Of a stretch of 64,000 bases of DNA, positions 1 through 12,937 are shown in pieces. The notes beneath the pieces are model-generated. The model saw only the letters and a program-made list of their open reading frames with translations. It searched no databases and was not told the DNA's origin. The stretch comes from Gossypium raimondii. Taxonomy: Eukaryota > Streptophyta > Magnoliopsida > Malvales > Malvaceae. Every line of letters starts with the position of its first letter. The stretch's first letter is position 1. Where the stretch lies: the NCBI RefSeq assembly GCF_025698545.1, contig NC_068569.1, positions 29,326,001 through 29,390,000 on the forward strand, written 5' to 3'. The position numbers and the translations under genes were made by a program.

Positions 1-240
1 TGCATAAATTTGTACACTATTAGTGAATAGAAATTATTATTGGTCGAGTTAAGTTCGGGCCTACCTATACAATATTAATACATTTTATGGCTATCCAAGT
101 CAAGTCTTATATTAAATATGGGTCTTAAATTTTGTCAAACTTATTTAAATTTGTAAATGACTAACTCAAATCCACTTTAAGCTTACTCAAATTATTTTTA
201 TAAAAAAATATACTATAAAAATATTATAATATTAGGAAGA
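1..240. repeat. degenerate GGCCCGG-type MITE remnant
   Basis: This stretch reads like a mutated arm of the element that is complete at 32924-33335: a gtcgagttaagttcgggcct-like start, a 'tatgggtcttaaattttgtc' block and a tail with 'actcaaatccactt'. No terminal repeat or target duplication remains. The assignment rests on visual similarity only. Confidence 0.35.
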
Positions 241-361
241 AGAAAAACTCCTCTAAAGAACTCTTCCACCTATTTATATATAGCCTTAACTCACTGTAAT
301 TCGACAAGTGTCATTTTAATTAAGAGTTTTTCTTACTTAATAGTCTACAAATTCTAAGAGT

Positions 362-509
362 CAGTGACGGAGCCAAAGGGTGCAGGTAGGGGCCCCAGCC
401 CCCTAAAATGGAATTTTTTTTCATTTAAGTCCTTTTATAACTTATAAAATTTTAGAGATATAGAACTTAATTTCACCCCTCTAAAAATATTTTTTTGGCT
501 CTGCCACTG
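362..509. mobile_element. 148-bp hAT-like MITE with 8-bp TSD
   Basis: The left end CAGTGACGGAGCCAAA and the reverse complement of the right end, CAGTGGCAGAGCCAAA, match at 14 of 16 positions. Both sides are flanked by the direct repeat CTAAGAGT (354-361 and 510-517). A CAGTG start and an 8-bp target duplication are typical of the hAT superfamily. It has no coding capacity. A second, 5'-truncated copy seems to end at 6000. Confidence 0.85.
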
Positions 510-722
510 CTAAGAGTAACATTAATGAAAATAAAAAATAAAAAATAATATCAAATTATTCTACCAAGTTGATTCCTAACCAAAATATTTACAATGTAAC
601 TACCATAGTAACTCAGACAAACATGGTGTTCAATACCCTTCGCGCTGTCTCCAATCATCATTGTCCCTTTACAATCACCAAAATCTTCCTTTTTGCATAA
701 CAACGCATTATGATATAAGTCT

Positions 723-3201
723 TGTAACACCCATTACCTGTATTCGACACCAAAATAGGGTACGAGATATTACCGGAGTTTGCTAATTAATTTTCAGACA
801 TATCATTTTTATCTAGCATTCATATTTATAACAAATCAAAATCAAAACATTAATGAGCTAACGTTAACCAATTTAACTTATACATGCCATTATAACCAGA
901 ATCAAATCATCCAAAATTACCGATAGAACCAATGGATACTATGATATATCTCCAACAAGCTTCCAACTCAATTGAGCTTCCGATAATCATCTAAATGCAT
1001 CAAATAATTATACATATTACCAATAATAATTCAGTTCAATAATAATACACATATATATAATATTCATTACCAAATAGCATTCACTTCAATTAAAATTATA
1101 TAGAATATAACTCATTCGAGCTTACTGGACTAAATTGCGAAATACCAAAATTCATGGATATTTTGAAAATTTTCTATTTTTCTCAAAATTTCACCCAATC
1201 TCGATCTAAATTAATATTTCATTCAATTTACTAATTTAAATAATAAAACAATTCATTTCATGCAATTTGGTCACTTTTTGACATTTTTACAAATTTACCC
1301 TTAAAGTTTTACTTTTATTCAATTTAGTCCCTGCGCCTAAAACGTGCAAATTATCCATGCTAGCTGAATATTCATATATATAAATTTTCCTCCTCCTCCT
1401 CTCCATTCCACATCCTTAATTTATATAATATGCTTATAAGTAACATTATCTATGATTTCACTATTTACTTGTAAATTTATTCAAAACTGTCCATTTGAGT
1501 CATAGCCACTAAATTATTTTTATCTTGAGCTACAGAACTCTAAATTAGGATCCGCTAATTTTCCCTAAAACTAGACTTACATATATTCTTACCATAAAAT
1601 TTTCAAAATTTTTGGTTTAGCCAATAAGTACAGTTTATTCTTTAAAGTCACCTCTGTTCTGCATCTTGAGCTACAGAACTCTAAATTAGGATCCGCTAAT
1701 TTTCCCTAAAACTAGACTTACATATATTCTTACCATAAAATTTTCAAAATTTTTGGTTTAGTCAATAAGTGCAGTTTATTCTTTAAAGTCACCTCTGTTC
1801 TGCTGTCTAACAGTTCCGACCCTTCTTCACTAAAACTTAATTATCTCCTTGTACAGAATTAGGATGATATCACTGTTTGTTTCTATTGAAAATAGACTCT
1901 CTAAGGATTTTAAGCATATAAATTATAACCCATGTTTATTTTTGTACAATTTTTGATGATTTTCCAAACTCAAAATAGGGGAACCCGAAATCATTCTGAA
2001 CTTATCTCACAAAATCTATTATATCTCATGATTTACATTTCCATTACTTACACCGTTTCTTTTATGAGAAACTAGACTCAGTAAGCTTTAATTCTATATT
2101 TTTTTCATCCTCTAATTTCATTTCCACAATTTATGGTGATTTTTCAAAGTTAACCTACTGCTGCTGTCCAAAACTGTTTTAGTGCAAAATGTTAATTACT
2201 AAGTTTATAACTTCCTTATTCCCTTCCTCTATAATATTTCTCATCACTTTCACTTATTTCTCTTCACTAATATATCAAGAACATAAGAATTTATATAAGA
2301 AAAACTCTACTATAACATCTTTTCCATGCTATTTCAATAATATCAAACTTAAAAATATATTGAAATCTCAATGTTCTTACCTTGTCCTATTGATTTCAAC
2401 CTTTAACTTGATTTTCTCTCTCCTCCGGCTCCAATTTCTTGAATCCAACTTGATATTCTAGCTCCTCATAGTCTCCTTATCAATTTTCTCTCTTGGTGGC
2501 TATGGAAAATTCTTTGAATTCTAAGTGAAAATGGTGAATTTTTTGTGAGAGGACCAAATTGTAAAGAAAGCAAAACTTTCTTTCTTTCCCTCTTCTTCTC
2601 ACGTTAATGCATGGAGAAATGGTGGGGATGGTTGCTTTTCATCTTTCTTTCCACATATATATACTAAATAAATTAATAATAAAATAATAAAATATCATTT
2701 AAAAAATCAAATTAAAATATTAATAAACTAATATTTATTTATTTATTAATCTAAAATATCTCCAACATCATCATTATCTTCTAGATTTTTCTCTCTTCTA
2801 ATTGACCATTTTGCCATTCATAATCTTTTAAAATTCCATCTTGAGTATTACTTAATTTGGTAAAATTATGATTTAGTCCCTCAAACTTCTTCACCTTTTT
2901 CAATTTGGTCCTAATCCATCCATTTTTCTTAGTTTCTAGATCATTCCACCCTTAAAATATTTACACCATTGGTCCTTCAACTTTTTCTTATTTACACTTT
3001 AACCCCTCAAATTTCAAGTATTTACTATTGGGCAACAAAGCTTTTCTCACTTTTGCGATTTAATCCTTTCTTGAACTAATATGTCATAATATACGTCCCA
3101 ATGTTGACATAACTCCAAAATTTCCCCTTTTCGACACTTTATTTTCTTATTTTATTATATCAAAGATAATATCTTACTGTAAAGATTTTCAGGGTATTAC
3201 A
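723..3201 (+). mobile_element. solo LTR (2479 bp) with TSD AGTCT
   Basis: The element begins TGTAACACCC and ends GGGTATTACA, so it has TG..CA ends with an inverted TGTAA/TTACA. It is flanked by AGTCT on both sides (718-722 and 3202-3206). No gag or pol lies inside. It shares blocks with the LTR at 47589-50330, for example the cctcctcctctccattccac stretch near 1389 and 48669, so both belong to one family. It is most likely a gypsy-type solo LTR left by recombination between two LTRs. The 90-aa open frame at 2189-2461 inside it is low-complexity and not a gene. Confidence 0.85.
1523..1804 (+). repeat. 141-bp tandem duplication inside the solo LTR
   Basis: A block starting tcttgagctacagaactcta at 1523 is repeated almost perfectly from 1664, giving a period of 141 bp. 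The related LTR at 47589-50330 has the corresponding block only once (near 48796), so the duplication arose in this copy or its sublineage. Confidence 0.85.
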
Positions 3202-3206
3202 AGTCT

Positions 3207-4480
3207 CAACTTTCAACCCTGACCACTACTATATGCCCATTCCATACGTCAAATTAGACAATTGGGCGAATAACACTTCACCAAATAGATTATTTTACGA
3301 CTACCTGCCAAAAACCCAGAACTCGCCAAAACTGGGGTGTTACATTATTAATCTAGAATCAATAATTTATAGGCTTCTCTCGAAGCCACTTTGTTCAATT
3401 TTTTAGTCCATTTAACATATGTCTATGTTAATTTAATGTCAAGATTACACTTGCAAGCACCATACCTACAAGATTTTGCACAGTAACAATATATGTCTAT
3501 ATCATTACAAATGTAAAATCAAAGAAGTTAAACATGCATTATTGAAGTTTTACGTCCATTAATCACAACGTTTTCAGAATTAGCAATTAACTCAATTACC
3601 CTCTAATGTTGATCAGACAATAGCAAACATTAAAAATGAATAACACTTGAATGAATAAATCTCACATTGCAACATGCATCCTTAGCAAAGTACCAATAAT
3701 CTCATATTAAAGTTCCATAATTATTCTAGCTAATGAACATTTTGCCCATAATTGTCAAATTAACAACAATTAAACAGAACTCAACCATGGTTCAAAATAG
3801 CAAAGAAACGAAATAGAAGGCAAAAGAGAAAAATGAAGAGATGTTGAGCTAAATAAGGGGATTCTCCTCAAGTCGTTCTTCTTTTTTTTCTTTCTCTTTT
3901 TATCTTCTTCTCTTCTGATTTGCTTTCTTTTGAAAATTGATGTTCTCTTTTTGTTACTAGGTGACTCCCACCTTATATTTTCTGAAAATGGGGTATTTAT
4001 ATCCCCAAAAGATTGTAGGCTAGGTCAACTCCTTTTCCTAATCCATTTTTGTCCTCTTGGGAGTGTTTAGGCCTTTACATTTTTTGCATAACCTATTCTT
4101 TCTGATTCTTGGTTATCAACTGCACTTGATTAAGAGAGGGGGTTAAGCCCAAAAGCTGATATGGCATTTTTTAAATATGAAGTCTCCAATTTGTTCCTAT
4201 CAAGCTCGATGTTGTGGTTTTGCTGCAGCATTGAGGCTTCAATTGGTGAAATTTAGCATATTCTTTTCTCCACATTTCCAATGTTTCTACTAGCCACCTT
4301 CAAGGATAAAAATTCACATTTTCAATATCTCATTTGGTAGAAATTCATTATTAAAATAAAAGCTTAAAAAATTAGCTACTTAATATAAACATAATTAAAA
4401 TAACTACAAAAACACTTTAAACCACTCTTATCTTGATTGAAATATAAGCTTAAAAATAATAAAATAACTCTATATCCTAG
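3207..4480. other. intergenic, no gene recognised
   Basis: AT-rich sequence with no convincing reading frame. A GGGGTGTTACA string near 3335-3345 resembles an LTR end and may be an older fragment. The rest could be flanking or internal sequence of the gag-bearing element that follows. Confidence 0.4.
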
Positions 4481-4499
4481 AGTTATCACATTTCTAGCA

Positions 4500-5700
4500 A
4501 AAATAGTGGAGAGTCTTACTACAAGCATAAAATGAATGGATGATCAAATCGCTTTGATGATGGCTCAAATTGATCATCTAGGTGGAAGCAACCAAACTTC
4601 TTCCAATGAAACTCAACACCAAACTTTTCAAGAAGTTGGTGAAATCAAAGTTGTTGATAAACGACTTATCAACTCAAGGATCTCATCAAAGATGAAGTTG
4701 AAGCTGTTGCTCCACATTGATATACATATTCAAAGCCATACATTTAGTGGATTGATCATTTGAAGATGCTTGAAAATTATCAACCTCCAAAATTCCAACA
4801 GTTTGATAGTAAAGAAAATCTACGTCAACATGTTGTTCACTTTGTGGAAACCTGTAATAGTGTCTATATTGATGAATATCTCATAGTTAACAATTTGTTC
4901 GATCAATAAAAGAAAATGTCTTTGGTTGGTACACTGATCTTAAGCCTAGAATGGTTGACAGGTAAGAAGAACCTGAAAGGCAATTTCTCAATCGATTCTA
5001 TAGCACTCGTCGCATTGTCAGTGTGATTGAGCTCACAAGCTCAAAATAGAGGAAACACAAGCCAATCATTGATTACATCCATCACTAGAGGAATCAAAGT
5101 TTACAATGCAAAAAGAAATTATCATAATACTTTGCCATTGACATGTGCATACAAGGCATGATTTGGGACTTGCACTACATTCTCCAAGGCATCAAACTGA
5201 AGTCCTTTAAAGAATTAGCTACTCGAGCTTACGACATAAAGTTAAATATGATAGACACTAAAATCAAGAAGCTCTTGAGCAAGTAGTTCACAAAGGGGGG
5301 AATTTTAATAGATAATGAAGTTGTCGATCAATCCATGGCTATAATGTGAAGCTTATTTATGCTCAATTTGAAGGTACAACAAGAGTTACATTGAAGGAGA
5401 GATAAGAAAAAAAAAGTATCATTTCCTTATGCTGATGTTCCAAACATGCTTGAAGAACTTTTAATAGCTAAGTGAATTGATTTCCAAGAAAGAAAAGACT
5501 TGAAGAAGGCGATCGAGTAATTGATCCCAACTATTGCAAATACCACTGATTGATTAGTTATCCTCTCAAGAAGTTCTCTATGTTGAAAGACAAAATTATG
5601 CAACTCCACTAAGAAAGGAAAATCAAGTTTGAAGAAGAGTTATCATCATCGAACTTGATAACAACCATTATGATTTCTCAATAAAATATGATGCGTAGAG
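4500..5700 (+). pseudogene. decayed gypsy-type retrotransposon gag
   Basis: Translations in shifting frames recover blocks typical of plant Ty3/gypsy gag. A frame starting at 4536 gives MDDQIALMMAQIDHLGG. Around 4780-4850 one reads YQPPKFQQFDSKENLRQHVV followed by HFVETCNS. Further on there are pieces like the family's RFYSTRR and ITNTRQR region. Several stops and frameshifts separate the blocks, so no functional Gag is made. No protease, reverse transcriptase or integrase was seen downstream. The family assignment is from memory of cotton retrotransposon gag proteins. Confidence 0.65.
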
Positions 5701-5784
5701 CCGAAAAATTTTCTTTTTAAATCCTATTACACAGGTTCCAAACATAAGGAAGGCAATGGATTCCATCCATTTTTACTATTGAGT

Positions 5785-6000
5785 TCTGACATGGTTAATA
5801 GAGTAATTATATAGTAAAAATTTAATTTTACTATTTTGATAGTTTATATATTTATAATTTTTAAATGATTAAATCAAAATTTTATCATTTGTGGGGCAAA
5901 TTGTAATTTTACTATTATTAATTTAAAATTTTATAAATTATAAAAGACTTAAATAGAAAATTTTCTATTCTAGGGTGTCAGCCTCCTGGCTCTACCATTG
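5785..6000. mobile_element. partial hAT-like MITE, truncated at left
   Basis: The right end 'ggctctaccattg', with an AT-rich interior containing 'ataaaagacttaaat', resembles the right half of the element at 362-509. The expected CAGTG left end and a target duplication are not visible. Confidence 0.4.
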
Positions 6001-6667
6001 CATATGTACTCCAGGCTAACGTAACAATATTTAAAAATTAAAAAGTCCTAAAAGTAAATAATTTTTTATGCTTATTTAACAATCAAAAGAATTTTTATAT
6101 TTATTTAAATTTTTAAAATAATTATTTTGTTTCATTTTTTTCTATTACGTGGAAATCCACGTCTGGGTAGCATTTTGTAAACACATGAAACATTAGTAGC
6201 ATATTTGTAAGTTTTAAAAGGTTGATGGCAAACATTCATGTTAAAAAAAAATAGTGGCATTTAGTGTAGTTTATTATTATTATTTCAAAATGTTATATAG
6301 ATAAATTTTTAAAAAATTTAATAATGTTAACCATTAAACTTGAATTATAAATTTTAAAAATAAAGAATTAAATTCTTAAAATAGAAATATAAAATTAATT
6401 TTAAATTTATAAAGAGTATTATACTTATAAAATATTTTTCCTTAAAAAGGGAAAAACACACACATTATTTTCGGGAAAAAAGAAACCCAATTTAACATAA
6501 AAATAATTATTCTAGGTTACGACAAACTTGCCTATTGAAAACCGTTAATCAAAAAGTTCAAACATTTCAGTCGAAAACAATCAGAAGTTAACAATTATCA
6601 ACACTTTATTTCTCCAATTTTCATCATCTTCTTCTTCTTCTTCAATTCTTACCTTCGAGTACCAGAC
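6001..6667. promoter_or_regulatory. upstream region of the intact CC-NBS-LRR gene
   Basis: AT-rich sequence ending in a pyrimidine-rich leader (tcatcttcttcttcttcttc near 6624-6643) just before the ATG at 6668. CT-rich 5' untranslated regions are common in plants. No specific promoter element can be assigned with confidence. Confidence 0.35.
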
Positions 6668-9600
6668 ATGGCGGGGGCCGCAGTTGGTGGAGCCTTTCTC
6701 TCAGCAGCTCTTCAGGTTCTGTTCGATAGAATGGCTTCTCAAGGATTCCTGGATTTCATTAGGGGAAAGAAACTGGAAAAGGGATTGGTGAAGAAACTGA
6801 AGCCAACGTTGATGTCTGTCAAGGCTGTGCTGGATGATGCTGAAGACAAACAGATTACCAATCCAAATGTCAAAGATTGGGTTTCTGAGCTTAAAGATGC
6901 TGTTTATGACGCAGAGGACCTGGTCGATGAAATTGCTACTGAAGCACTTCGAGCCAGGTTGGAAGCTGAGGATGAAATTGCTTCAACGAAGGTAATTCGC
7001 GTTGTTTCGTCTTTCAATCCTTTCAGTAGAGGCATGGAATCTAAGCTAGAAGATGTTCTTGAGAGGTTTGAATCTCTAGTCAAACAAAAAGAAATCCTGG
7101 GTTTGAAAGAATATTGTAGAGGGGAGAAGGCATTTCAGAGACCTCCTGCAACTTCTTTAGTGGATGAATCTGGTGTTTATGGTAGAGACAATGAAAAAGA
7201 AGCAATAATGAAGTTGTTGTGCTTAGAAAATGCTAACGGAAATCAGCTGGATGTGATACCTATAGTGGGGATGGGCGGGGTTGGTAAAACCACCCTTGCA
7301 CAATTGGTCTACAATGACAAGAGAGTGGATGAATGGTTTGACATCAAAGCATGGGTGTGTGTTTCTGAGGAATTTGATGCTTTCAGGGTAATCAAAACCA
7401 TTCTTGAAGAGATCACTTCTATCTGTGATAGTAGTCAGAATCTAAATCAGCTTCAACTTAAACTAAAAGAGAAGCTGTTGGGAAAGAAGTTCCTATTTGT
7501 ATTGGATGATGTTTGGAATGAGAAATATGTTGATTGGGAAGAGTTGAGAAGTCCTTTCTGTTTCGGGGCGAAAAACAGCAAGATTGTTGTAACTACTCGC
7601 AATGAAAGTGTAGCATCCATTATGAGGACAGTTCCAACTTATCATCTTAATATCTTATCCGATGAGGATTGCTGGGAGTTATTTGCAAAACATGCATTTG
7701 TTGATACAAGCCCGAGCATGCATCCAAATTTGATAGCAACCAGTGAAGCAATGGTCAAAAGATGCAGAGGCCTCCCCCTTGCAGCAAAAGCACTTGGAGG
7801 TCTTCTACGGTGTAACCTGGATGTTGATGAATGGAATAAAATATCAACCAGCAACCTGTGGGACATTACAGATGGTATCCTTCCTGCACTAAGGTTAAGT
7901 TATTATTATCTTCCTTCACATTTGAAGCGTTGCTTTGCATATTGTTCACTTTTTCCAAAAGACTATGAGTTCAAGAAAGAAGAACTCGTCCGATTGTGGA
8001 TGGCTGAAGATCTTTTATTGAATTTCAAGTCAAAAGAAGAGATGGAAGAACAAGGTAAAGAGTACTTCAAAGATTTAGCATCAAGATCTTTTTTTCACCA
8101 GTTAAGCTTAGATAAATCTTGTTTTGTCATGCACGATCTAATTAGTGATTTAGCTAAATCTGTAGCTGGGGAGTTCTTCTGCAGATTGGAAGGTTGTGAT
8201 AATTTATGTGAAATAAATCAGAAGGCACGTCATTTATCCAATGTCCAAGAAAATTATGATGTGAGAAAGAAATTTGAGACTTTACCTAAAGCCAAAGGGC
8301 TGCGCACATTCCTAAGCTTAAAGTCTTTGCCTTGGCATTCTTATGTTACCAACAAGGTAATGCATGATTTGTTGTCGAAATCGAGGTTGCGAGTACTTTC
8401 TTTGGCTAAATATCGTAATATCAATGAAATACCCAAAGAAATTAGTAAGTTGAAGCATCTGCGAAGTTTGGATCTGTCAGGCTCTTCAATTAAAAGTTTG
8501 CCTAATTCTTTAAGTACGTTGTATAATCTGCAAATGTTAACTTTGTTTCATTGTAGCAACCTTGTTGAACTGCCTAAAGATATGGGGAGATTGATCAACA
8601 TGTATTATCTCAATATCAGGGGAACAACGTTAGCAAGGATGCCAAAAGGAATGGGCAAGTTGAAAGATCTTCGAACATTAACAGATTTTGTTTTAGGTGA
8701 GCAAAATGGTTCAAGCATTGAAGAGTTGGGAAAGCTCAAGCACCTACATGGACAACTTGCCATTTCAGGTCTAAAAAATGTTGCATGTGCTAGGGATGCC
8801 AAAAGTGTCAATTTGAAGGACAAGATGAATCTTAAGGAGCTGGAATTTAGATGGAAGAAGCACACTTATGGTAGTGAAGTACTTGGACAATTTGAGGCTG
8901 ATAAAGAAGTTCTTCAACAACTGGAGCCTCATACAAACTTGGAGCATCTTGTAATTGGTTTTTATAGAGGAACAAGATTTCCAGAATGGGTGGGACATTC
9001 TTCATTCTTAAATGTAGTATCTGTGCACTTAAGAGGTTGCAAATTTTGCCACTCCATGCCACCGCTTGGGCAATTATCATCATTGAAATCTCTCTCCATT
9101 TCTGGATTTAGTGCGGTAGTAAAAGTCGGTGATGAGTTCTATGGGAGTGGTCATGCTTTGACTAAACCATTTGGTTCTCTTGAAAATCTGAGATTTGAGG
9201 ATATGCCGGAGTGGGAAGAGTGGTTTTGTTTCAAAGTTGAAGCTTTCTACCTTCTCCAAGAGCTTAGCATAATAGATTGTCCCAAGCTAACTAAGAATCT
9301 ACCGAAACACCTCCGGTCTTTAACGAAACTGGAAATTAGAAATTGCGAGAATCTTGAAAGCTTGCTTCCAAGGACAACAAGCATTCGCCAACTTAATTTA
9401 CGGAGATGTAATGCACTGCGATTGGGGCCATTGCCTTGTGGGCTTCAAAAGTTGCAAATTCGAGATTTGAATATTGATGATTCCATGTTGGAGAAGATGG
9501 TGCAACACTGCAGTCATCTAAAAAAGTTAGCTATTTTGGATTGTTCTAAACTCAAAATCCTTCCTGAAGGTAAGCTACCTATCACTCTGAAAGAATTGAA

Positions 9601-10450
9601 CATTGAAAGGTGTCCTGTCTTGGATTGTTCGAAGATCCTCTTGTATACAGCTCTTGAATCCTTGATAATAGAAGGCAAGTGTCATAAACTGGAGTCTTTC
9701 CCATTAGGATCAATGCCTATGCTAAATTATGTTTCTATTTGGGAATGTGAAGACTTGAAGTCAACCTGTGCATCAAATGGCTCTCACCAGCATCTCTCAC
9801 TTCTCAATTATCTGCAAATCTACCATTGCACTAATTTTACATCTTTGCAAATTGAAGATGAATTATCTGCCACCAATTTGACCTCGCTCACACTTTGGCA
9901 TTGCATGACTTTAAAGTCATTGCCTGAGCAAATGCGCTCCCTTTTCCCATCCCTTGAGCATTTGTCAATACGATATTGTCCAGAGATAGAGTCATTTCCA
10001 GAAGAGGGTTTATCCTCCAAATTAAAAACTATTGAAATTGGAAGAACTGACAAGCTAATTGCTAGCATGATGAGGAGAGCATGGGGTTTGCGAACACTCC
10101 CTTCACTTAGAGGTTTTGAACTCTCAGGTGCAGAATTAGAGATGGGGTCTTTTCCAGATGAACATATGTTGCCATCTTCTATAACATCTCTCACCATCTC
10201 TGATCTTCCAAATCTAAAGTTTTTGGACAATAAGGCCTTTCAACACTTCACCTCTCTTTGTGAGTTGATTATCGACAGCTGTCCAAAGCTCCAATCCTTG
10301 CCAGAAAAGATTCTCCTTACCTCTATTTCTTATTTGTCCATTAACAATTGCCCCTTGCTGAGAAAACGTTGCAAAAAGGAGAAAGGCAAAGATTGGCCCA
10401 AGATTTCCCACATCCCTGTCATTCACAATCATGGAGAGCTCATCATATAG
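6668..10450 (+). CDS. CC-NBS-LRR disease resistance protein, RPP13-like 1 (R13L1) type
   Basis: An intact single-exon gene of 1260 aa, a normal length for this class. It is probably an intracellular immune receptor that detects pathogen effectors. Residues 1-170 form an Rx-type coiled-coil region. The NB-ARC domain follows in order: P-loop GMGGVGKTT (about 201), [19 protein letters not shown], kinase-2 FLFVLDDVW (about 278), [44 protein letters not shown], and MHDLISDLA (about 488). A tryptophan closes kinase-2, which is typical of non-TIR receptors. From about residue 550 to the end there are many irregular leucine-rich repeats. No signal peptide or membrane span is seen. A broken tandem paralogue follows at 12938. 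The pathogen specificity cannot be read from sequence. Confidence 0.95.
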   Translation: MAGAAVGGAFLSAALQVLFDRMASQGFLDFIRGKKLEKGLVKKLKPTLMSVKAVLDDAEDKQITNPNVKDWVSELKDAVYDAEDLVDEIATEALRARLEAEDEIASTKVIRVVSSFNPFSRGMESKLEDVLERFESLVKQKEILGLKEYCRGEKAFQRPPATSLVDESGVYGRDNEKEAIMKLLCLENANGNQLDVIPIVGMGGVGKTTLAQLVYNDKRVDEWFDIKAWVCVSEEFDAFRVIKTILEEITSICDSSQNLNQLQLKLKEKLLGKKFLFVLDDVWNEKYVDWEELRSPFCFGAKNSKIVVTTRNESVASIMRTVPTYHLNILSDEDCWELFAKHAFVDTSPSMHPNLIATSEAMVKRCRGLPLAAKALGGLLRCNLDVDEWNKISTSNLWDITDGILPALRLSYYYLPSHLKRCFAYCSLFPKDYEFKKEELVRLWMAEDLLLNFKSKEEMEEQGKEYFKDLASRSFFHQLSLDKSCFVMHDLISDLAKSVAGEFFCRLEGCDNLCEINQKARHLSNVQENYDVRKKFETLPKAKGLRTFLSLKSLPWHSYVTNKVMHDLLSKSRLRVLSLAKYRNINEIPKEISKLKHLRSLDLSGSSIKSLPNSLSTLYNLQMLTLFHCSNLVELPKDMGRLINMYYLNIRGTTLARMPKGMGKLKDLRTLTDFVLGEQNGSSIEELGKLKHLHGQLAISGLKNVACARDAKSVNLKDKMNLKELEFRWKKHTYGSEVLGQFEADKEVLQQLEPHTNLEHLVIGFYRGTRFPEWVGHSSFLNVVSVHLRGCKFCHSMPPLGQLSSLKSLSISGFSAVVKVGDEFYGSGHALTKPFGSLENLRFEDMPEWEEWFCFKVEAFYLLQELSIIDCPKLTKNLPKHLRSLTKLEIRNCENLESLLPRTTSIRQLNLRRCNALRLGPLPCGLQKLQIRDLNIDDSMLEKMVQHCSHLKKLAILDCSKLKILPEGKLPITLKELNIERCPVLDCSKILLYTALESLIIEGKCHKLESFPLGSMPMLNYVSIWECEDLKSTCASNGSHQHLSLLNYLQIYHCTNFTSLQIEDELSATNLTSLTLWHCMTLKSLPEQMRSLFPSLEHLSIRYCPEIESFPEEGLSSKLKTIEIGRTDKLIASMMRRAWGLRTLPSLRGFELSGAELEMGSFPDEHMLPSSITSLTISDLPNLKFLDNKAFQHFTSLCELIIDSCPKLQSLPEKILLTSISYLSINNCPLLRKRCKKEKGKDWPKISHIPVIHNHGELII

Positions 10451-12937
10451 CAGGACTCAGAAGCTGAGTGTCATAAATGTATCCTTTTGCCATTATTAAA
10501 GCAGCCAAACTCAGGTACACCGTTTTCTTTTCTTTTCACTACTTATTGTAGTGTTTTACTTAAATTTTTTTTTTTCAGAAATTCTTAAACGTTAAATACT
10601 GTATTCTCATCCTTGTTAAAGTTTTTTGACTTTGTTATACTATTTGCTGTGAATTGCATGTGTTGTTTATTTTTACATTTCTTTTCTCCCCCAAACACAG
10701 TTTTGTTGTCAGTATTTCAATAATTATCTTATTGTTGTAGTAAATTTGATCAGTTCAGCTTCGTGCTGTTAAAAATTTTCCGCTTTACTATAATTACCTG
10801 ATCAAGAGGTTCCCAATATCTAGTGGCAGCAGCTGTTGTGTTTTGATCTGCCTCCAAAAATGCAATGCTTTCTGTGAATAATTGTAATTCGAAGATATCC
10901 AACAATAGCTTTTATCATCCGGAAGTGTTACTAGGATGATCACGTCTTGTTGGCAGCCTCCAGGCGTTGATATGTTGATTTTTAATTCGGATGTCCTTTC
11001 CATTAGTAATCAGGGTTTACAGATTGTGGTGGGTTCTCAGGAACCATGAGGGGGTTTTTTTTGCAGTGTTCTCGTATCCCTTTGGGATTTGCAATGCTGA
11101 TGAAGCTGAAGTTGGGGCAATAAGGGCATAAAGGTTGATTGATGCTTAATTTTCCTGCAAATTGTTTTCTAGCCAGCCTGCACCCTTCGTTTGCAAATTT
11201 ATTTCATGATTCCCCTGCAAATGAAGTTCCTTTTACATGACAAAGCAGGATCTCAAGTTTCAGTCCCAGAAGTACCTGCAAAAAAATTTCAATGCTTCGA
11301 AGGTTTGGCATCAAGCTCTTTGTACTTGGTTTCGGAGAGGTGCAATGATGAAGTTGTTAAAATTCAACTTTACAAAGAATAAGGATTTCCGAGCTAAGGC
11401 TTACATTGTTCGTACTCATTGATTGGGATTTATGGTAATCCGAGCACTCTTCGTTTTTCTTCTAAGTAATTATTTTTGACACTGGAATCCATTGTGTATT
11501 GAGATCATAGGTTATTATCAAGCATTTGGATGGCAAAGAAAACTACTTAAGGTGTCATGAGAACTAACCATTGGTGTTGCATTTGGATTTTCCAATTTTG
11601 TATTTATAAAAATGTTGATGTATCATATAAATATTATGGCATTCCGTACTCTTCTTTTCTTCAAGGTTAATTATTTTCATGTTATTTCATCTTTTGTGTA
11701 ATATTTTAATATAATAAAATATTAAAAAGAAGACACATGATAATTTTTAAAATATACTGTCAAAATATCAAATACTTATCTTTATATTAAGATTATTTTA
11801 GTAGTGATTAAAAAAACAATTTTGATAGACTTATATTAACGTAAATGCTTTTTCATTTCTATTTGGTACACTTAAATCAAAATTCTCAAGTTCAATCTGT
11901 AGTTTCCTATGAAATTTGTGTTACAAAATATGATGAATTAATATATCAATCAAATTTTTTCTTTTACTTTCTTGACTTTGGTGCAAAATTCAAGCTTTCT
12001 TTTCATTAATTTATGAATTAAATGATCAATCAAACATATAGAAACAAAGTCAAATAAATTCATAGCTTTAACACCGAAAGCAAGTAAAACACACTATTAA
12101 CTTTCTTTTCTTAATTTAAAGTGAAGTCAGGCTAACCCTACTCTTTCTTTTACTTTATATTCTCCACATTCATAAACTTCGAATAATAGATGTGAAAAGT
12201 AAAAAAATATTAATATGATTAGCGAAAATATTCTTCACATTCTATTTATGAACATTTCTATGTAATTTTTCATTCTTTTACCAATATATATAGAGAGAGT
12301 TTTAAATTTTGTATTCTTTCATCCGACCAAGTTTTTGTATTCTTTATACATTTAAAATTTATCCTAATATTTATATATTCAAAATTTATTTTTTATTTTT
12401 AAATTTAAAATTTAAGTTTAGTGCTTAATACCATTAAAATTCTTCTTTTAAGTTTAATGTCGTGGTATCTTGAAATTAGAAAAAGGATTCACTCGATAAT
12501 TATGCAATAAAAAATAAATTTAACAAAGAATTTTCAGGATGTTAAACATTTTAATCAAAATTAAACTAATAATATTATAAAAGTTGAGGTTATGAAGAAA
12601 AAGAATTTAAATATAGAGATTCATCTTAAATTTCATGTAAATTGGATCGCAGGTCATTTTACAAGTCCCGTTAGCGGTGATGAAGTCCTTTCATCTTTAT
12701 TGAAATTAAAGTATTTCAAGTTAAAGCATTCCCCCTCTCATCTTCGTCTCATATTTTCACTCTTACTCTCAGTCTTTTCTATTTGCTTTCACTTTCACTT
12801 ACTTTCTTCTGTTTCAAATCCTTCATCTCTGCAACTTTCTTCTCTTTGCGTTTACGCACTCTTCTTTTCCATTATTTGCAATTACTTCCTCTTCATCTTC
12901 TTTTAAACCTTTCTTTGCAAAAAAAAAAAAAAAGTCT
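10451..12937. other. intergenic and probable 3' untranslated region of the NBS-LRR gene
   Basis: Just after the stop, 'ccaaactcag' followed by gtacacc (about 10515) could be a donor of an intron in the 3' untranslated region. The short frames at 11191-11422 have no recognisable content. The last 200 bases before 12938 are CT-rich and end in an A-run directly before the pseudogene's ATG. No other gene is recognised. Confidence 0.5.

Noticed and set aside
2189-2461. 90-aa hydrophobic open frame
   Set aside because: It lies wholly inside the solo LTR at 723-3201, is low-complexity and has no recognisable family.
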